In this document: positions 50,931 through 61,087 of the stretch, one piece after another
Position numbering within the stretch: the stretch's first letter is position 1
Layout: the number at the start of each line of letters is the position of its first letter
Assembly (NCBI RefSeq): GCF_007747995.1
Contig: NZ_CP036276.1
Coordinates: forward strand, 2,037,001 to 2,101,000
Direction of reading: 5' to 3'
From: Symmachiella dynata
GTDB lineage: Bacteria; Planctomycetota; Planctomycetia; Planctomycetales; Planctomycetaceae
Length of the DNA: 64,000 bases
Made by a program: the position numbers and the translations under genes
The notes under the pieces: model-generated
The model's database searches: none
Seen by the model: the letters and a program-made list of their open reading frames with translations, nothing else
Told to the model about the DNA's origin: nothing

Positions 50931-51018
50931 GCCCCGCTTCATTTTTGCGAAGCCCGTTTTCTTTTTTGCAGAGCCCGTCTTCGTATTATTGCGAAGCCCG
51001 TTTTCGTTTTATTGCGAA
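50931..51018 (+). repeat. tandem 21-23 bp repeat upstream of hemC
   Basis: Four copies: 50931-50951, 50952-50972 (21 bp each), 50973-50995 and 50996-51018 (23 bp each), with unit GCCCGTTTTCGTTTTATTGC and variants. The third and fourth share ATTGCGAA endings. It sits in the leader directly before hemC. Confidence 0.75.
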
Positions 51019-51043
51019 GCAATGTAGATCGAGACCCGACCTC

Positions 51044-51976
51044 GTGAGTGAGACACCGCCTATTCGGATTGCCACACGTTCCAGTCGTTTGGCGTTGTGG
51101 CAAGCCCATCATGTGCAGCAACTGCTCAGTGCTGCTGCGCCCAGTACGACCATCGAAATTGTGCACGTGTCGACCATTGGCGACCGCGACAAATCGGAGC
51201 CGCTCTCCAGCCTGGGCGAATTCGGGGTCTTTACGCGTGAAGTGCAAAAAGTGGTTCTGGAGGGCGATGCGGATATCGCCGTGCATAGCCTCAAGGACCT
51301 GCCGACTGAAACGGTCGCCGGGCTGACATTGGGGGCGATTCCCCCGCGCGGAGCGGTGCATGACGCGTTGCTGCTCCCCGCATCGCGCCGTGGTGGCGGT
51401 CTAGATGATCTGCCCGATGGTGCTGTCGTGGGAACCGGCAGTATGCGACGCCGCGCGCAATTGTTGCACCAGCGTCCCGATTTAAAATTTGCCGAAGCAC
51501 GGGGCAACGTCGAAACCCGTTTGCGGAAACTGGATGAAGGCGAATTCGACGCCTTGATTCTGGCAGCGGCCGGTTTGATGCGGCTGGAACTGGCCGAGCG
51601 GATCGATTGTGAGCTGCAGCCACCGGTGATGTTACCGGCCATCGGCCAAGGGGCGTTGGGTATTGAATGCCGCAGCGACGACGTCGTTGCGCAGGAATTG
51701 CTGGCAAAGATCAACGACTCGGCTACCCAGATGGCAGCGACAGCGGAGCGGTCTCTGTTACACGAATTACGCGGGGGCTGCCATGCCCCGATTGCCGCTG
51801 CAACGAGTCTGCAAAATGATCAGCTGGAATTAACAGCCGTGGTGCTCAGTTCCGACGGCCAACAACGTCTGATGGCAACCGCCACGGGTGAAGCTGCCGC
51901 TGCTCTGGGGATCGCCGTGGCCGGCGACCTTCGCGCGCAAGGGGCGGATGCATTGATTACGGCTGCGGAGTTTTGA
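51044..51976 (+). CDS. hemC: hydroxymethylbilane synthase
   Basis: Polymerises four porphobilinogens to hydroxymethylbilane in heme synthesis. The GTG at 51044 is preferred (the repeat array sits directly upstream); 310 residues. Motifs: RIATRSSRLALWQA, ISTIGDRDK-like VSTIGDRDKSEPLSSLGEFG, HSLKDLPT, GTGSMRRRAQLL, and the dipyrromethane-cofactor Cys in LRGGCHAPIA. Complete for the family. Ends at 51976; a phytanoyl-CoA dioxygenase-like gene begins 52 bp later with a palindrome between. Confidence 0.96.
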   Translation: MSETPPIRIATRSSRLALWQAHHVQQLLSAAAPSTTIEIVHVSTIGDRDKSEPLSSLGEFGVFTREVQKVVLEGDADIAVHSLKDLPTETVAGLTLGAIPPRGAVHDALLLPASRRGGGLDDLPDGAVVGTGSMRRRAQLLHQRPDLKFAEARGNVETRLRKLDEGEFDALILAAAGLMRLELAERIDCELQPPVMLPAIGQGALGIECRSDDVVAQELLAKINDSATQMAATAERSLLHELRGGCHAPIAAATSLQNDQLELTAVVLSSDGQQRLMATATGEAAAALGIAVAGDLRAQGADALITAAEF

Positions 51977-51984
51977 GCGGCAAC

Positions 51985-52006
51985 GGCAGGCGGGAGCCTG
52001 CCCTAC
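51985..52006. repeat. palindrome family A copy
   Basis: GGCAGGC-GGGA-GCCTGCC followed by CTAC; the reverse complement begins GTAGGGCAGGC. Sits 9 bases after the hemC stop. Confidence 0.7.
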
Positions 52007-52027
52007 GGTTCTTTGGGGATTGATGGC

Positions 52028-52870
52028 ATGCGCGACCGACCGCTTGATATTGATTGGCGTGTGCTCGATCTGGGCGCGCGGATTCGGCATCTGGAGGTAG
52101 AAGGCTTTTTAGTGCTGCCTGATTTGTTGGATGCGGATGACATCGCGCGGCTCAAACGTGAAACGCGCGAGCTGGACACCTTTGCGGTTGATTACAGCGT
52201 GCATCAACAGGTCTATCCGAATGTGCAATTCGCCGGCCCGGCAATCACCGAGTTGATAGCGCATCGGCCGACACTTGAATTCCTCACGGCCTTGTTCGGT
52301 GATGATATCGTGATGATGGATTACGGTTACGCCCGCTCCGCTCCCGGGCATCCAGGGATCAGTCTGCATTGCGACGGGCAGCCTTGGGGGTCGGAGATTT
52401 TTGGCTTCGAGCACAGTTGCCCGCGGCTGATTCGCGTACTGTATTATCTCGATGACCTGACGCCGGAAGTCTCGCCGTTTCGCGTGGTGCCGCGTTCGCA
52501 TCTATCGCTACACGCTGACGCGAATCCCTATTTGCGATACGAAGGACATCCCGAGCAGGTGATGGTGACCTGCGACGCCGGGTCGGCGGTGCTGTTACAG
52601 CAGAACGTTTTTCACGGCAATTATCCAAACACCGGCGATTACGCCCGCGAAATGTTAGCGATCGCCTATCGCCCCGCGTGGGCCGGACCGGCGGGGGATG
52701 TGCGGGAGTGGGACGCAAGCGAATTGGCAAACGTGCCGCCAGAGGTCCGGACACTGATGACCGGCCGAAATCGCCGCGTCTGGTTCCCCGAAGGGGGGAA
52801 CAAACCGGCAGGCATGCAGGACATGGCAACGGGTATCAATCCCAGCCGCTGGGGACGGGCGGAGGAGTAG
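52028..52870 (+). CDS. phytanoyl-CoA dioxygenase family protein
   Basis: An Fe(II)/2-oxoglutarate oxygenase, 280 residues from ATG 52028. The 2-His-1-carboxylate triad appears as HCDGQ (His, Asp) and FHGNYPNTG (distal His). Cupin-like strands surround them, with RVVPRSHLSLH typical for PhyH. Substrate unknown. The stop codon ends one base before the converging minus-strand gene. Confidence 0.88.
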   Translation: MRDRPLDIDWRVLDLGARIRHLEVEGFLVLPDLLDADDIARLKRETRELDTFAVDYSVHQQVYPNVQFAGPAITELIAHRPTLEFLTALFGDDIVMMDYGYARSAPGHPGISLHCDGQPWGSEIFGFEHSCPRLIRVLYYLDDLTPEVSPFRVVPRSHLSLHADANPYLRYEGHPEQVMVTCDAGSAVLLQQNVFHGNYPNTGDYAREMLAIAYRPAWAGPAGDVREWDASELANVPPEVRTLMTGRNRRVWFPEGGNKPAGMQDMATGINPSRWGRAEE

Positions 52871-52871
52871 G

Positions 52872-53156
52872 TTAATCCTCCGGTTTGCCAACGTCGACTT
52901 TCGACCAGTCGACTTCGGAGTCCGCGTCGGACAAGTCCGCTTGAATCTGGGCGTACGCCTGCTGTGCCTTTCCGAGTTGTTCTTGCCGCACAATGATGTC
53001 AACGCGACCAGGCGCTTCGGGGCGAAGACCGACGGTGATGCCGCCGGTCGTCGAGGCTTCGATACCATGACCGGCCAAAGCGGCAACAATCATCGCCGCT
53101 TCGGTTTCAGTGTACAAGCTAGCGAGGACTTGCGGTTCGCGGGGATCGGTGGTCAT
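52872..53156 (-). CDS. DUF2007-like putative signal-transducing protein, copy 1
   Basis: 94 residues. LASLYTETEAAMIVAALAGHGIEA is the typical DUF2007 start (strand, helix, then hypervariable loop); VDIIVRQEQLGKAQQAYAQIQ closes the domain. The C-terminal tail VDWSKVDVGKPED also occurs at the end of copy 2. The DNA at the 3' end is nearly identical to 53762 onward. Function unproven. Confidence 0.75.
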   Translation of the reverse strand: MTTDPREPQVLASLYTETEAAMIVAALAGHGIEASTTGGITVGLRPEAPGRVDIIVRQEQLGKAQQAYAQIQADLSDADSEVDWSKVDVGKPED

Positions 53157-53201
53157 GCGGCTTGTCCGTTCTTGGCTTGAAGGTTCGTTTTTTGCGCGTC
53201 A

Positions 53202-53711
53202 TCATTTTTGGACAGTGCGGGTCCAGCCTTGGTCCTCACTGTAATGATAGAATTTTTCTTCGATGATCATTCCTTCATTACCGACCTCGGAGTAGGCGAC
53301 GATCCCAATAGGAGTCGATACATTGGGTGTTCTGACTCTGGTCCATCTGATGACCGGAGGTGGTTGCTGACCACGGTTTCGAAACTCGTAGGTTTCGCGA
53401 GACTCTTTTTTCTGGTCTGGTCGAAATATAATGATCGAATGAGAACTTAGTTGACCTCGAGTTTTCCCCTGCATCGCCTCAGCAAATAATTGCGACTCCA
53501 TCTTATCACGGATCTCGAATTGAGTTAGCACGGCATGAACAGCTTCTTCTAGTGCGGCGCCAAAGTGTTTATCGAGAATTATGGGATCAATTTCAACGGG
53601 AGCAATCGTAGCTCCAGCATCCTTCTTGTCAGGAGAATCCTCTGCGCATCCCGTCACCAAGATTCCGAGAACAAGCAACACCGCCCCAACAACCAACGTT
53701 CGTAGTCGCAT
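53202..53711 (-). CDS. predicted lipoprotein
   Basis: 169 residues. Signal peptide with lipobox LVTGC (Cys22). Mature part has EIRDKMESQLFAEAMQGKTRGQLSSHS and YSEVGNEGMIIEEKFYHYSEDQGWTRTVQK; no family recognised. It sits between the two DUF2007-like paralogues on the same strand. Confidence 0.7.
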   Translation of the reverse strand: MRLRTLVVGAVLLVLGILVTGCAEDSPDKKDAGATIAPVEIDPIILDKHFGAALEEAVHAVLTQFEIRDKMESQLFAEAMQGKTRGQLSSHSIIIFRPDQKKESRETYEFRNRGQQPPPVIRWTRVRTPNVSTPIGIVAYSEVGNEGMIIEEKFYHYSEDQGWTRTVQK

Positions 53712-53761
53712 ACGTTGCCTCCTCAGCGCGGGAGAGTCTTTCAGACACGAAGCGGAGCCGA

Positions 53762-54034
53762 TTAATCCTCGGGTTTGCCAACGTCGACTTGCGACCAGTC
53801 GATGTGTGATTTTTCTTCTTGGATTTCAGCGTACGCTTTTTTGGCAGCTTCGAGATGATCCTGGCGGACGACAATGTCGACGTGCGTCACGCCTTCAACC
53901 GGAATCCCAGCCGGGTCGCCGCCACCGCAAGAGGCTTCAATACCCCGTTCAGCCAAATCAGCCACAATCATCGTCGCTTCAACTTGGGAACGGACCGTTG
54001 CGAGGATTTCAGGTTCCAGGGGGTCGGTAGTCAT
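53762..54034 (-). CDS. DUF2007-like putative signal-transducing protein, copy 2
   Basis: 90 residues, clearly paralogous to copy 1: MTTDPLEPEILATV..QVEATMIVADLAERGIEAS, then VDIVVRQDHLEAAKKAYAEIQ and the end IDWSQVDVGKPED. The loop between the halves differs (CGGGDPAGIPVEG). The lipoprotein gene lies between the copies. Confidence 0.75.
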   Translation of the reverse strand: MTTDPLEPEILATVRSQVEATMIVADLAERGIEASCGGGDPAGIPVEGVTHVDIVVRQDHLEAAKKAYAEIQEEKSHIDWSQVDVGKPED

Positions 54035-54184
54035 GCGAGAATTTCCCTATTCATATTTAAATTCGGTGATTTCATGTCGTTGCCAATGACGCTGAGACTA
54101 TTGTATGTCGCTGGTGGTCTATGTGGCAACATTGCAAGGACCGGCGTAGCAGCGTTCAAAACGACAATCAGGGCCAAACGTGTT

Positions 54185-54532
54185 TCACCCTTCAGGGGGT
54201 TCGAGAGTCCAATTGGGGTTGGGGATTGCCTGCATTCGGGCGATGAGTAGGGTGATGCCAGAGACGATCACGAGAATCGGCACTTCAACATCCAGCGCCA
54301 GGCGGCCCGTTTGTCGCAACACCGAGAGGCAACTGGCGGATATGAAAAAGGTGCCGATGACGAATGTGACTTTATCGAATCCCCCGACGATGAAGGCGAG
54401 AAAACCGACGATGGCCAGTCCCAAGGACCAAACCCAATTGATCCCCGGTGCAATACCGAGCGTAGTCAGCAACCAACCGGCACCGACAGAGATCAGAAGC
54501 AGTGGAATGATGAGCGTTTTTTTATCAGGCAT
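54185..54532 (-). CDS. small polytopic membrane protein
   Basis: 115 residues with four hydrophobic stretches: about residues 5-27 (TLIIPLLLISVGAGWLLTTLG), 32-52 (WVWSLGLAIVGFLAFIVGG), 56-72 (VTFVIGTFFISASCLSV) and 82-98 (VEVPILVIVSGITLLIA). This is the layout of small LiaF/DUF-type membrane proteins; no signature motif. Function unknown. Confidence 0.65.
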   Translation of the reverse strand: MPDKKTLIIPLLLISVGAGWLLTTLGIAPGINWVWSLGLAIVGFLAFIVGGFDKVTFVIGTFFISASCLSVLRQTGRLALDVEVPILVIVSGITLLIARMQAIPNPNWTLEPPEG

Positions 54533-54679
54533 GATTGATTCCTTTGGTAGCCAATGAAGAGGAATGGCCGCCGGCAGTCAACTCGGCGGTCGTTGTTTCT
54601 TCTTTGGAGGGGCGGCAACGGGAATCGAATATAACGCGCGTTTTGTTGGGGTTATTTGAGACGGGTTTCCCAAGTTGAT

Positions 54680-54701
54680 GTAGGGCAGGCTCCTGCCTGC
54701 C
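54680..54701. repeat. palindrome family A copy
   Basis: GTAGGGCAGGC-TCCT-GCCTGCC; one base from the inverse of 51985-52006. Confidence 0.7.
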
Positions 54702-54913
54702 GCAATGAAAGTTGGTCATCCCTGGCTCTCCTGATCGACTTGCAATGGAAGTGAACGAGGCGCTGGATTTTTACACTGTTCGTGCGCAGTTGCGAAGTAA
54801 AGCTTCGCGAAAGTGTGTTCTACCCGCAAAGAGTTTGGGAGCGGATGGCATATTCTTCCCGCCGAGCGACTGGATGACTCGATGAAAACAACTTGGTGGC
54901 CGATCGTCGATTA

Positions 54914-54936
54914 CGACGGCAAGCCGTCGGTTTGGG
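54914..54936. repeat. palindrome family B copy
   Basis: CGACGGC-AA-GCCGTCGG followed by TTTGGG, the exact reverse complement of 48305-48327. Confidence 0.7.
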
Positions 54937-54978
54937 ATTCTTTGCACGTTGGCGGTCAGCGGGTGTTTGGCCTCGAAC

Positions 54979-55353
54979 TCATACCCAGCGAGTATGCTCA
55001 ATAAGTTCACTCACAGCAACATGCGACCGTAAGTCGGCGACCAACCCTTTGTAAACAATTGAATGCTTTAATGTCGCCCAGTTTTCCTGGAAGTGCGACA
55101 AGATCTGATCGTGCTCCAATTCAAATGCATCCGCCACCACGATGGATGCGGCATGCGGATCCAACGGGAGCAATTCAACCGACTCCCTCCCGAACAAATC
55201 TGTTTGGGAATTCCCCATGTCGGGAGACAACACGAATCGATATTCGAAAAGGATGCCGACCAGGGCCGCCGCCTGGTCTAGTGTGACCTGCGAGAATGTC
55301 GCGCTGAGGATTCTGGTGCGTGCGGCGGCGGGATTGTTGCGCATCGGATTCAT
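54979..55353 (-). CDS. hypothetical protein, translationally coupled
   Basis: The ATG at 55353 overlaps the TGA of the upstream gene by 4 bases (ATGA), which selects this start over a longer frame. 124 residues: MNPMRNNPAAARTRILSATFSQV, then VTLDQAAALVGILFEYRFVL and DAFELEHDQILSHFQENWATLKH. No signal or domain recognised. Its partner upstream is a membrane protein. Confidence 0.62.
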   Translation of the reverse strand: MNPMRNNPAAARTRILSATFSQVTLDQAAALVGILFEYRFVLSPDMGNSQTDLFGRESVELLPLDPHAASIVVADAFELEHDQILSHFQENWATLKHSIVYKGLVADLRSHVAVSELIEHTRWV

Positions 55354-55919
55354 TCCGGGGACAACTCTGAACTGGCGAAGGTCGGCTTCTTTTCCGCGAA
55401 ACGCAATCTCATCAAATAGAGCAGATGCAAGACCATCAAACCGGTGGCCCATGCCGGAATCATCGCAGCGAAAATGAGGCTAGGGTGAACGTCACCAAAG
55501 CCCATCGAGATGAGGACGATGAACAGCAGAGCCACTGCGGAAATGACGTTGACTATCAAGTAAGCGCGGCGACGCCAGTCAGCCGATTCGGCGAGTTGCG
55601 GCGCGTCGTGGTTGCGAGAGAACTCGGCGATCCCGTGAAGCAATTGCCAAGTCATCAACAGCTGCATTAATGCGATCGGAATCGCAAGCAGGACCGACGA
55701 TCCCGTGATCATCACCGTGCCTGTGACGCTCAGTACTGCGAAAAACAGACACAGCCGTTGAACCTGGGAAAATTTCGCCGAATACTGCGCGAGATCCCGG
55801 CATGCGAGAGCGACCGCAATGTATCCAAACGCGACCAATAAACCGCCTAGCCCCTCGATCACTCCGCCGAACGCGACGAATAGCATGCCGCAAAACAGTC
55901 GATCGAATTGTTGGAACAT
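55350..55919 (-). CDS. polytopic membrane protein of unknown function
   Basis: 189 residues with about five helices, for example LFCGMLFVAFGGVIEGLGGLL, LCLFFAVLSVTGTVMI, SSVLLAIPIALMQLLMTW, AYLIVNVISAVALLFIVLI and LIFAAMIPAWATGLMVLHLL. The C-terminus ends in an RFAEKKPT segment. No family recognised. It is coupled to the small gene at 54979 by a 4-base overlap. Confidence 0.65.
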   Translation of the reverse strand: MFQQFDRLFCGMLFVAFGGVIEGLGGLLVAFGYIAVALACRDLAQYSAKFSQVQRLCLFFAVLSVTGTVMITGSSVLLAIPIALMQLLMTWQLLHGIAEFSRNHDAPQLAESADWRRRAYLIVNVISAVALLFIVLISMGFGDVHPSLIFAAMIPAWATGLMVLHLLYLMRLRFAEKKPTFASSELSPE

Positions 55920-55967
55920 GTTTCAGACCCCGCGGTGCGTTGAGCAGTTCATTTGGGAGATGATTCC

Positions 55968-56117
55968 ATGATAACCCGCCCGGAATACGTTTTCGATACC
56001 AATCGCAAACTGACGCGCATGGGGATGACTGATCAGGAACTACGCACAGCTAGGAGCCCATCCGTGCAATTACGATTTCCAGTTCACCGCCCCCGTGCTT
56101 CAATGACTTGCGAGTAG
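55968..56117 (+). CDS. short ORF with strong ribosome site, possible truncated gene
   Basis: The 49-codon frame MITRPEYVFDTNRKLTRMG..TDQELRT is preceded by GGGAGA 7 bases before the ATG, an excellent Shine-Dalgarno. The second half (VQLRFPVHRPRASMTCE) looks non-natural and overlaps the end of the zinc-ribbon gene on the other strand. It may be the 5' remnant of a gene whose body was lost. Confidence 0.35.
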   Translation: MITRPEYVFDTNRKLTRMGMTDQELRTARSPSVQLRFPVHRPRASMTCE

Positions 56118-56338
56118 AATTTTTGTGGATCGTTCACACGGAATTCAATATGGCCGCATTCGCCGCAAACGTAAGCCGTCGTATTGGCTTTGATTGGATC
56201 TTTAAAAATCATCGCGTGCGGATTTCTATAAACAACAGCTTTGTGGATCCCCATGGAATAGTGACTTTGGTCGACAATGTGCGCATTAGAAATGATCTTT
56301 TCCGATTCGCAGATTTGACAGCAGGTTGGCTTTATCAT
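56084..56338 (-). CDS. small zinc-ribbon protein
   Basis: 84 residues from ATG 56338 (a longer frame starts at 56371). Two CxxC knuckles: CCQICES near the start and CGECGH near residue 60, as in zinc ribbons. No nucleic-acid domain besides the ribbon. Possibly a nucleic-acid or protein-binding regulator. Confidence 0.6.
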   Translation of the reverse strand: MIKPTCCQICESEKIISNAHIVDQSHYSMGIHKAVVYRNPHAMIFKDPIKANTTAYVCGECGHIEFRVNDPQKFYSQVIEARGR

Positions 56339-56422
56339 GTTGGGGATCACGGTCCTTTGGAAATTGACCAATTACCGAGTGCAGGCATTCGGCCTCCAAT
56401 ATCGGGGGGCCGCACTGTTCCA

Positions 56423-56692
56423 TCAAACCCCGCCCACGTGCGGTTGCCAGCCATGTTTTAGTGGCGAGCCGCGCCGGTGTGAGAAGAAACTGCGGCCGTC
56501 GATTGGCCGCAGTGTGCGGTAGGTGCAGTAGGCCAGTCCGCCCAGCCACTGTGTGACGACGATGACGGCCAGCCAGAACATGCGGCCGCGGCTGGTTGGT
56601 TCGTGCTCGTTGATGCCCAACAGCATCCAAATCCCGAACCCTTCCATCAGCATCACGACAGCGATGACGAAAAGTGCGATCAAGATTTTCAT
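56423..56692 (-). CDS. small two-helix membrane protein
   Basis: 89 residues. Helix 1 about 3-24 (ILIALFVIAVVMLMEGFGIWMLL), helix 2 about 40-58 (FWLAVIVVTQWLGGLAYCTY), then a basic tail. The layout resembles the N-terminal membrane part of cardiolipin-synthase-like proteins (PLDc_N), but the signature is weak. Function unknown. Confidence 0.6.
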   Translation of the reverse strand: MKILIALFVIAVVMLMEGFGIWMLLGINEHEPTSRGRMFWLAVIVVTQWLGGLAYCTYRTLRPIDGRSFFSHRRGSPLKHGWQPHVGGV

Positions 56693-56801
56693 AAGATTCC
56701 CTCCCCAACTCCTCCCCGCGGGCGCCGGGGGAGGAGCGGCTTTAAAACTCCTGGTTGTTTCTTGCTGTTTCTCTTGAGTTGGCCGCTGTCTGCTAGATTC
56801 T

Positions 56802-56877
56802 GTTTCAAAACCCGGTTGTGCTTGTTTTGAAAACTCACACTTTAGTCTCAGCGAGATGCGTCAGAGGGTTTTGAGAC
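56802..56877. repeat. family C inverted repeat
   Basis: GTTTCAAAACCC (56802-56813) and GGGTTTTGAGAC (56866-56877), one mismatch, with CAGAGGGTTTTGAGAC at the right end. Confidence 0.7.
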
Positions 56878-56913
56878 TACTGCTAGACAGAACGGGGCTA
56901 GCGCGGGTTCGGT

Positions 56914-57498
56914 TCAAAAAATCGCCCCGGTTTCTCCAAAAAATATTGACTCGACTAAAACCAGCAGGACCAACAGTACGGATAGGGCTACGGCGTGGGA
57001 TTCGTTGACTGTGCCGCGAGCAGATCCCAGGCCAAAATGTGGTCCCAGTCCATGCCACAGCCAAAACCCTGGCACGATTGTGACGACGCCGAACAGGATC
57101 AACTGCCAGGCCGGTGCCCCCTGTTGGAGCAGGTCGCCGGCGTCGCCCACGCGGTCGAACGAGCCGATCGCCAAGTAGCAGCCATTGGTGATCAGACAGA
57201 ATCCGGCGAAAAAGGCAGCGAGATACGTCCACGGAGCGTGCCGCCAGCGGGCGAGGCTCCAGAGGATGAGGGGGATCAAACACCCGCCAACCGGCCCGCC
57301 CCAGATTTCCCACAGTGGGTGCGGATTGGGATCCACGTCGGTTCGCGAAATGAGCAACGGGCCCAAGACGACCTTCGTGACGGTTCCCCCGCTGAGCCAG
57401 GCCAGTAAAACGTGTCCAGCTTCATGTACGATCATCATGCCGAGCCAGGAGGTCCCCAGCGTGGCAAAGATCAGCAGGGTTTGGTGGAGGCGCGACAT
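56914..57498 (-). CDS. M50-like membrane metalloprotease
   Basis: 194 residues from ATG 57498 (an ATG at 57546 adds 16). VHEAGHVLLAWLSGG is a zinc HExxH (HEAGH) site in a membrane helix, as in site-2 proteases; GGPVGG could be the third-ligand region, though the usual NxxPxxxxDG is not seen. Five or so helices. It may be a regulatory intramembrane protease or an M50-like protein without activity. It follows the next gene (57554) closely on the same strand. Confidence 0.7.
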   Translation of the reverse strand: MSRLHQTLLIFATLGTSWLGMMIVHEAGHVLLAWLSGGTVTKVVLGPLLISRTDVDPNPHPLWEIWGGPVGGCLIPLILWSLARWRHAPWTYLAAFFAGFCLITNGCYLAIGSFDRVGDAGDLLQQGAPAWQLILFGVVTIVPGFWLWHGLGPHFGLGSARGTVNESHAVALSVLLVLLVLVESIFFGETGAIF

Positions 57499-57553
57499 GT
57501 GTGTGGCAGTTGTTTTTGGTATGCGGTTTGATGCGTCGCGATGCATCCTGCAT

Positions 57554-58051
57554 TCATGAAGCGACCGGGCGGTGCAACCCGACGAAACCGTACATCACCA
57601 ACACGGCTGCAAAGGCCAGCATGCAGTGGGTGTAAGACTGGTTGTTGGTCAGGAATTCCAGCAGCGGTGTGTACCAAGCCAGGGTGTTGCCCGGCGGCGT
57701 GGGGATCGGGGCGGCGGCGATGGCGTTGAGTGTGAGGCCGTTGCCGACCGGGATGCGTTGTTCGGCCGGATTGACCGCGTCGAATTCGATGCGGGCCAAT
57801 TCCGCTTGAAAACCGGGATCGCTTTGCAGCGCATCCTGCACGATTTTCAAATGCTCACAATGCTCGCTGAGAGTGACGAGTTGCGCCTGATTGTCGTCAT
57901 GCCGGCTGCTGAGCCGCGCATGCACCAGCAGTTTGGGGGCCAAAAATGGAATCGCAAACAGCGCAGCAGCCACGAACAAGCAGAGCCAGAATGCCATCGA
58001 GGGCACCCAGCTCTGCTCCATGTTCGTCCGCTGTTCGGATGCGACTTTCAT
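57554..58051 (-). CDS. bitopic membrane protein with a truncated duplicate
   Basis: 165 residues. Helix 1 about 19-41 (AFWLCLFVAAALFAIPFLAP), a charged middle region (SRHDDNQAQLVTLSEHCEHLKIVQD), and helix 2 near the end (CMLAFAAVLVMYGFVGL). The last 52 residues recur at 24802-24960 in a pseudogene. No family recognised. Start may be M1 (58051) or M11 (58021). Confidence 0.7.
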   Translation of the reverse strand: MKVASEQRTNMEQSWVPSMAFWLCLFVAAALFAIPFLAPKLLVHARLSSRHDDNQAQLVTLSEHCEHLKIVQDALQSDPGFQAELARIEFDAVNPAEQRIPVGNGLTLNAIAAAPIPTPPGNTLAWYTPLLEFLTNNQSYTHCMLAFAAVLVMYGFVGLHRPVAS

Positions 58052-58119
58052 TGGGGTTAGGCCTTAGGCTGTCGGCTTTAGACGGTCGGGTTGGAAGAGG
58101 AGAACCAAACGTTGTGCGC

Positions 58120-58141
58120 GTCAGGCGGGAGCCTGACCTAC
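58120..58141. repeat. palindrome family A copy
   Basis: GTCAGGC-GGGA-GCCTGAC then CTAC; the complement begins GTAGGTCAGGC. It lies between eno and the 57554 gene. Confidence 0.7.
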
Positions 58142-58217
58142 ATTTTTCTGGCCACTGGCCACTAACCACCGGCCACTCTGTTCTGCCTACTGTCTAACGC
58201 CGACTGCCTACTAATAA

Positions 58218-60106
<1,889 letters not shown>

Positions 60107-61087
60107 ATGCCCGATTTCGTGGCTGAAGAAACGCAACGTACGGAATTACAAACCTTGGATCCGCAGGTGACCACCATTCAACCGGGGGGCGGGATCTGTA
60201 TGCGGATCGAACTTGCCTGGGGGGCGCTGCGGCGGGCGTACTTGAAGACCTTTCGCCGCGGCTACGTGCGGAAGATGGCTGAGTTGCGGCAGGGGACAGA
60301 GAATGTTTGTCCGCACGAAGTGCTCGATCCGCGCGATGTGAAATTTTATCAGAATCAAGGCGGGTACTATTGGCGGCCCGAAGATGATCCCTTCACCTGG
60401 CGCGACCGGCTGCCGTTTGCCCGCGTGGGATTAGCGGAACTGATCATTTTGTCGGTCGTTTGTTTCGGTTCGACGGCTGTGCTGGCGTATTATTATTGGC
60501 CGGCGGCGATTTTGCCGGCTGTGTTCGGTCTGTTCTTTGTTTCGTTTTTTCGCAATCCCCACCGCACCATTCCGACCGATGCGGGGGTTGTGGTCTCGCC
60601 GGCGGACGGGAAAGTGACCACGATCGAGGAAATCGAGCATGACGAATTCATCGGCGGTCCGGCGGTGTTGATTGGGATTTTTCTCTCGATCTTCAACGTC
60701 CACGTCAATCGCGTTCCAGTGCCGGCGCGGGTGATTGGCATCGTCTATCGCAAGGGCAAATTCCTGAATGCCATGCGTGCGGAATCGGCACGGGAAAACG
60801 AACAACTGGCGGTCCGCATCGAAGAAAACCGCGCGCCGTACCGACGGATGACCGTGCGGCAAATCACCGGCGCCATTGCGCGGCGGATTGTCTGTTGGGT
60901 CAAGCCGGGGGATGAGTTGGCCGCCGGCGAATTATTTGGCATGATCAAACTCGGTTCGCGCACCGAACTGGTACTGCCCCGCGAAGAGGGGCTGGAGATT
61001 GTCGTGAAAATGGGGCAAACCGTGAAGGCGGGCTCGACCATCTTCGCACGGTATCCCGCTGCGGAAGCTGAGGAGCCCGCGTCATGA
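60107..61087 (+). CDS. psd: phosphatidylserine decarboxylase
   Basis: Makes phosphatidylethanolamine from phosphatidylserine. 326 residues: a planctomycete-style N-terminal extension (about 80 residues), two membrane helices (LAELIILSVVCFGSTAVLA and AAILPAVFGLFFV), then the catalytic domain with RNPHRTIP, VSPADGKV and IFLSIFNVHVNR. The self-cleavage site that forms the pyruvoyl Ser is in KLGSRTEL (Ser of LGS). It overlaps pssA by 4 bases (ATGA). Confidence 0.94.
   Translation: MPDFVAEETQRTELQTLDPQVTTIQPGGGICMRIELAWGALRRAYLKTFRRGYVRKMAELRQGTENVCPHEVLDPRDVKFYQNQGGYYWRPEDDPFTWRDRLPFARVGLAELIILSVVCFGSTAVLAYYYWPAAILPAVFGLFFVSFFRNPHRTIPTDAGVVVSPADGKVTTIEEIEHDEFIGGPAVLIGIFLSIFNVHVNRVPVPARVIGIVYRKGKFLNAMRAESARENEQLAVRIEENRAPYRRMTVRQITGAIARRIVCWVKPGDELAAGELFGMIKLGSRTELVLPREEGLEIVVKMGQTVKAGSTIFARYPAAEAEEPAS

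Larger units (their letters stand above)
54533..54978. other. intergenic region with two palindromes
   Basis: Short frames on both strands here (for example 54813-55004) run through the family B palindrome and are not supported. Repeats at 54680-54701 and 54914-54936. Confidence 0.5.

Noticed and set aside
50931-51018. Possible CRISPR array
   Set aside because: Units are directly adjacent with no unique spacers and vary in sequence; no cas genes in the window.
54813-55004. 63-codon plus-strand frame
   Set aside because: It runs through the family B palindrome and overlaps the end of a better supported minus-strand gene.
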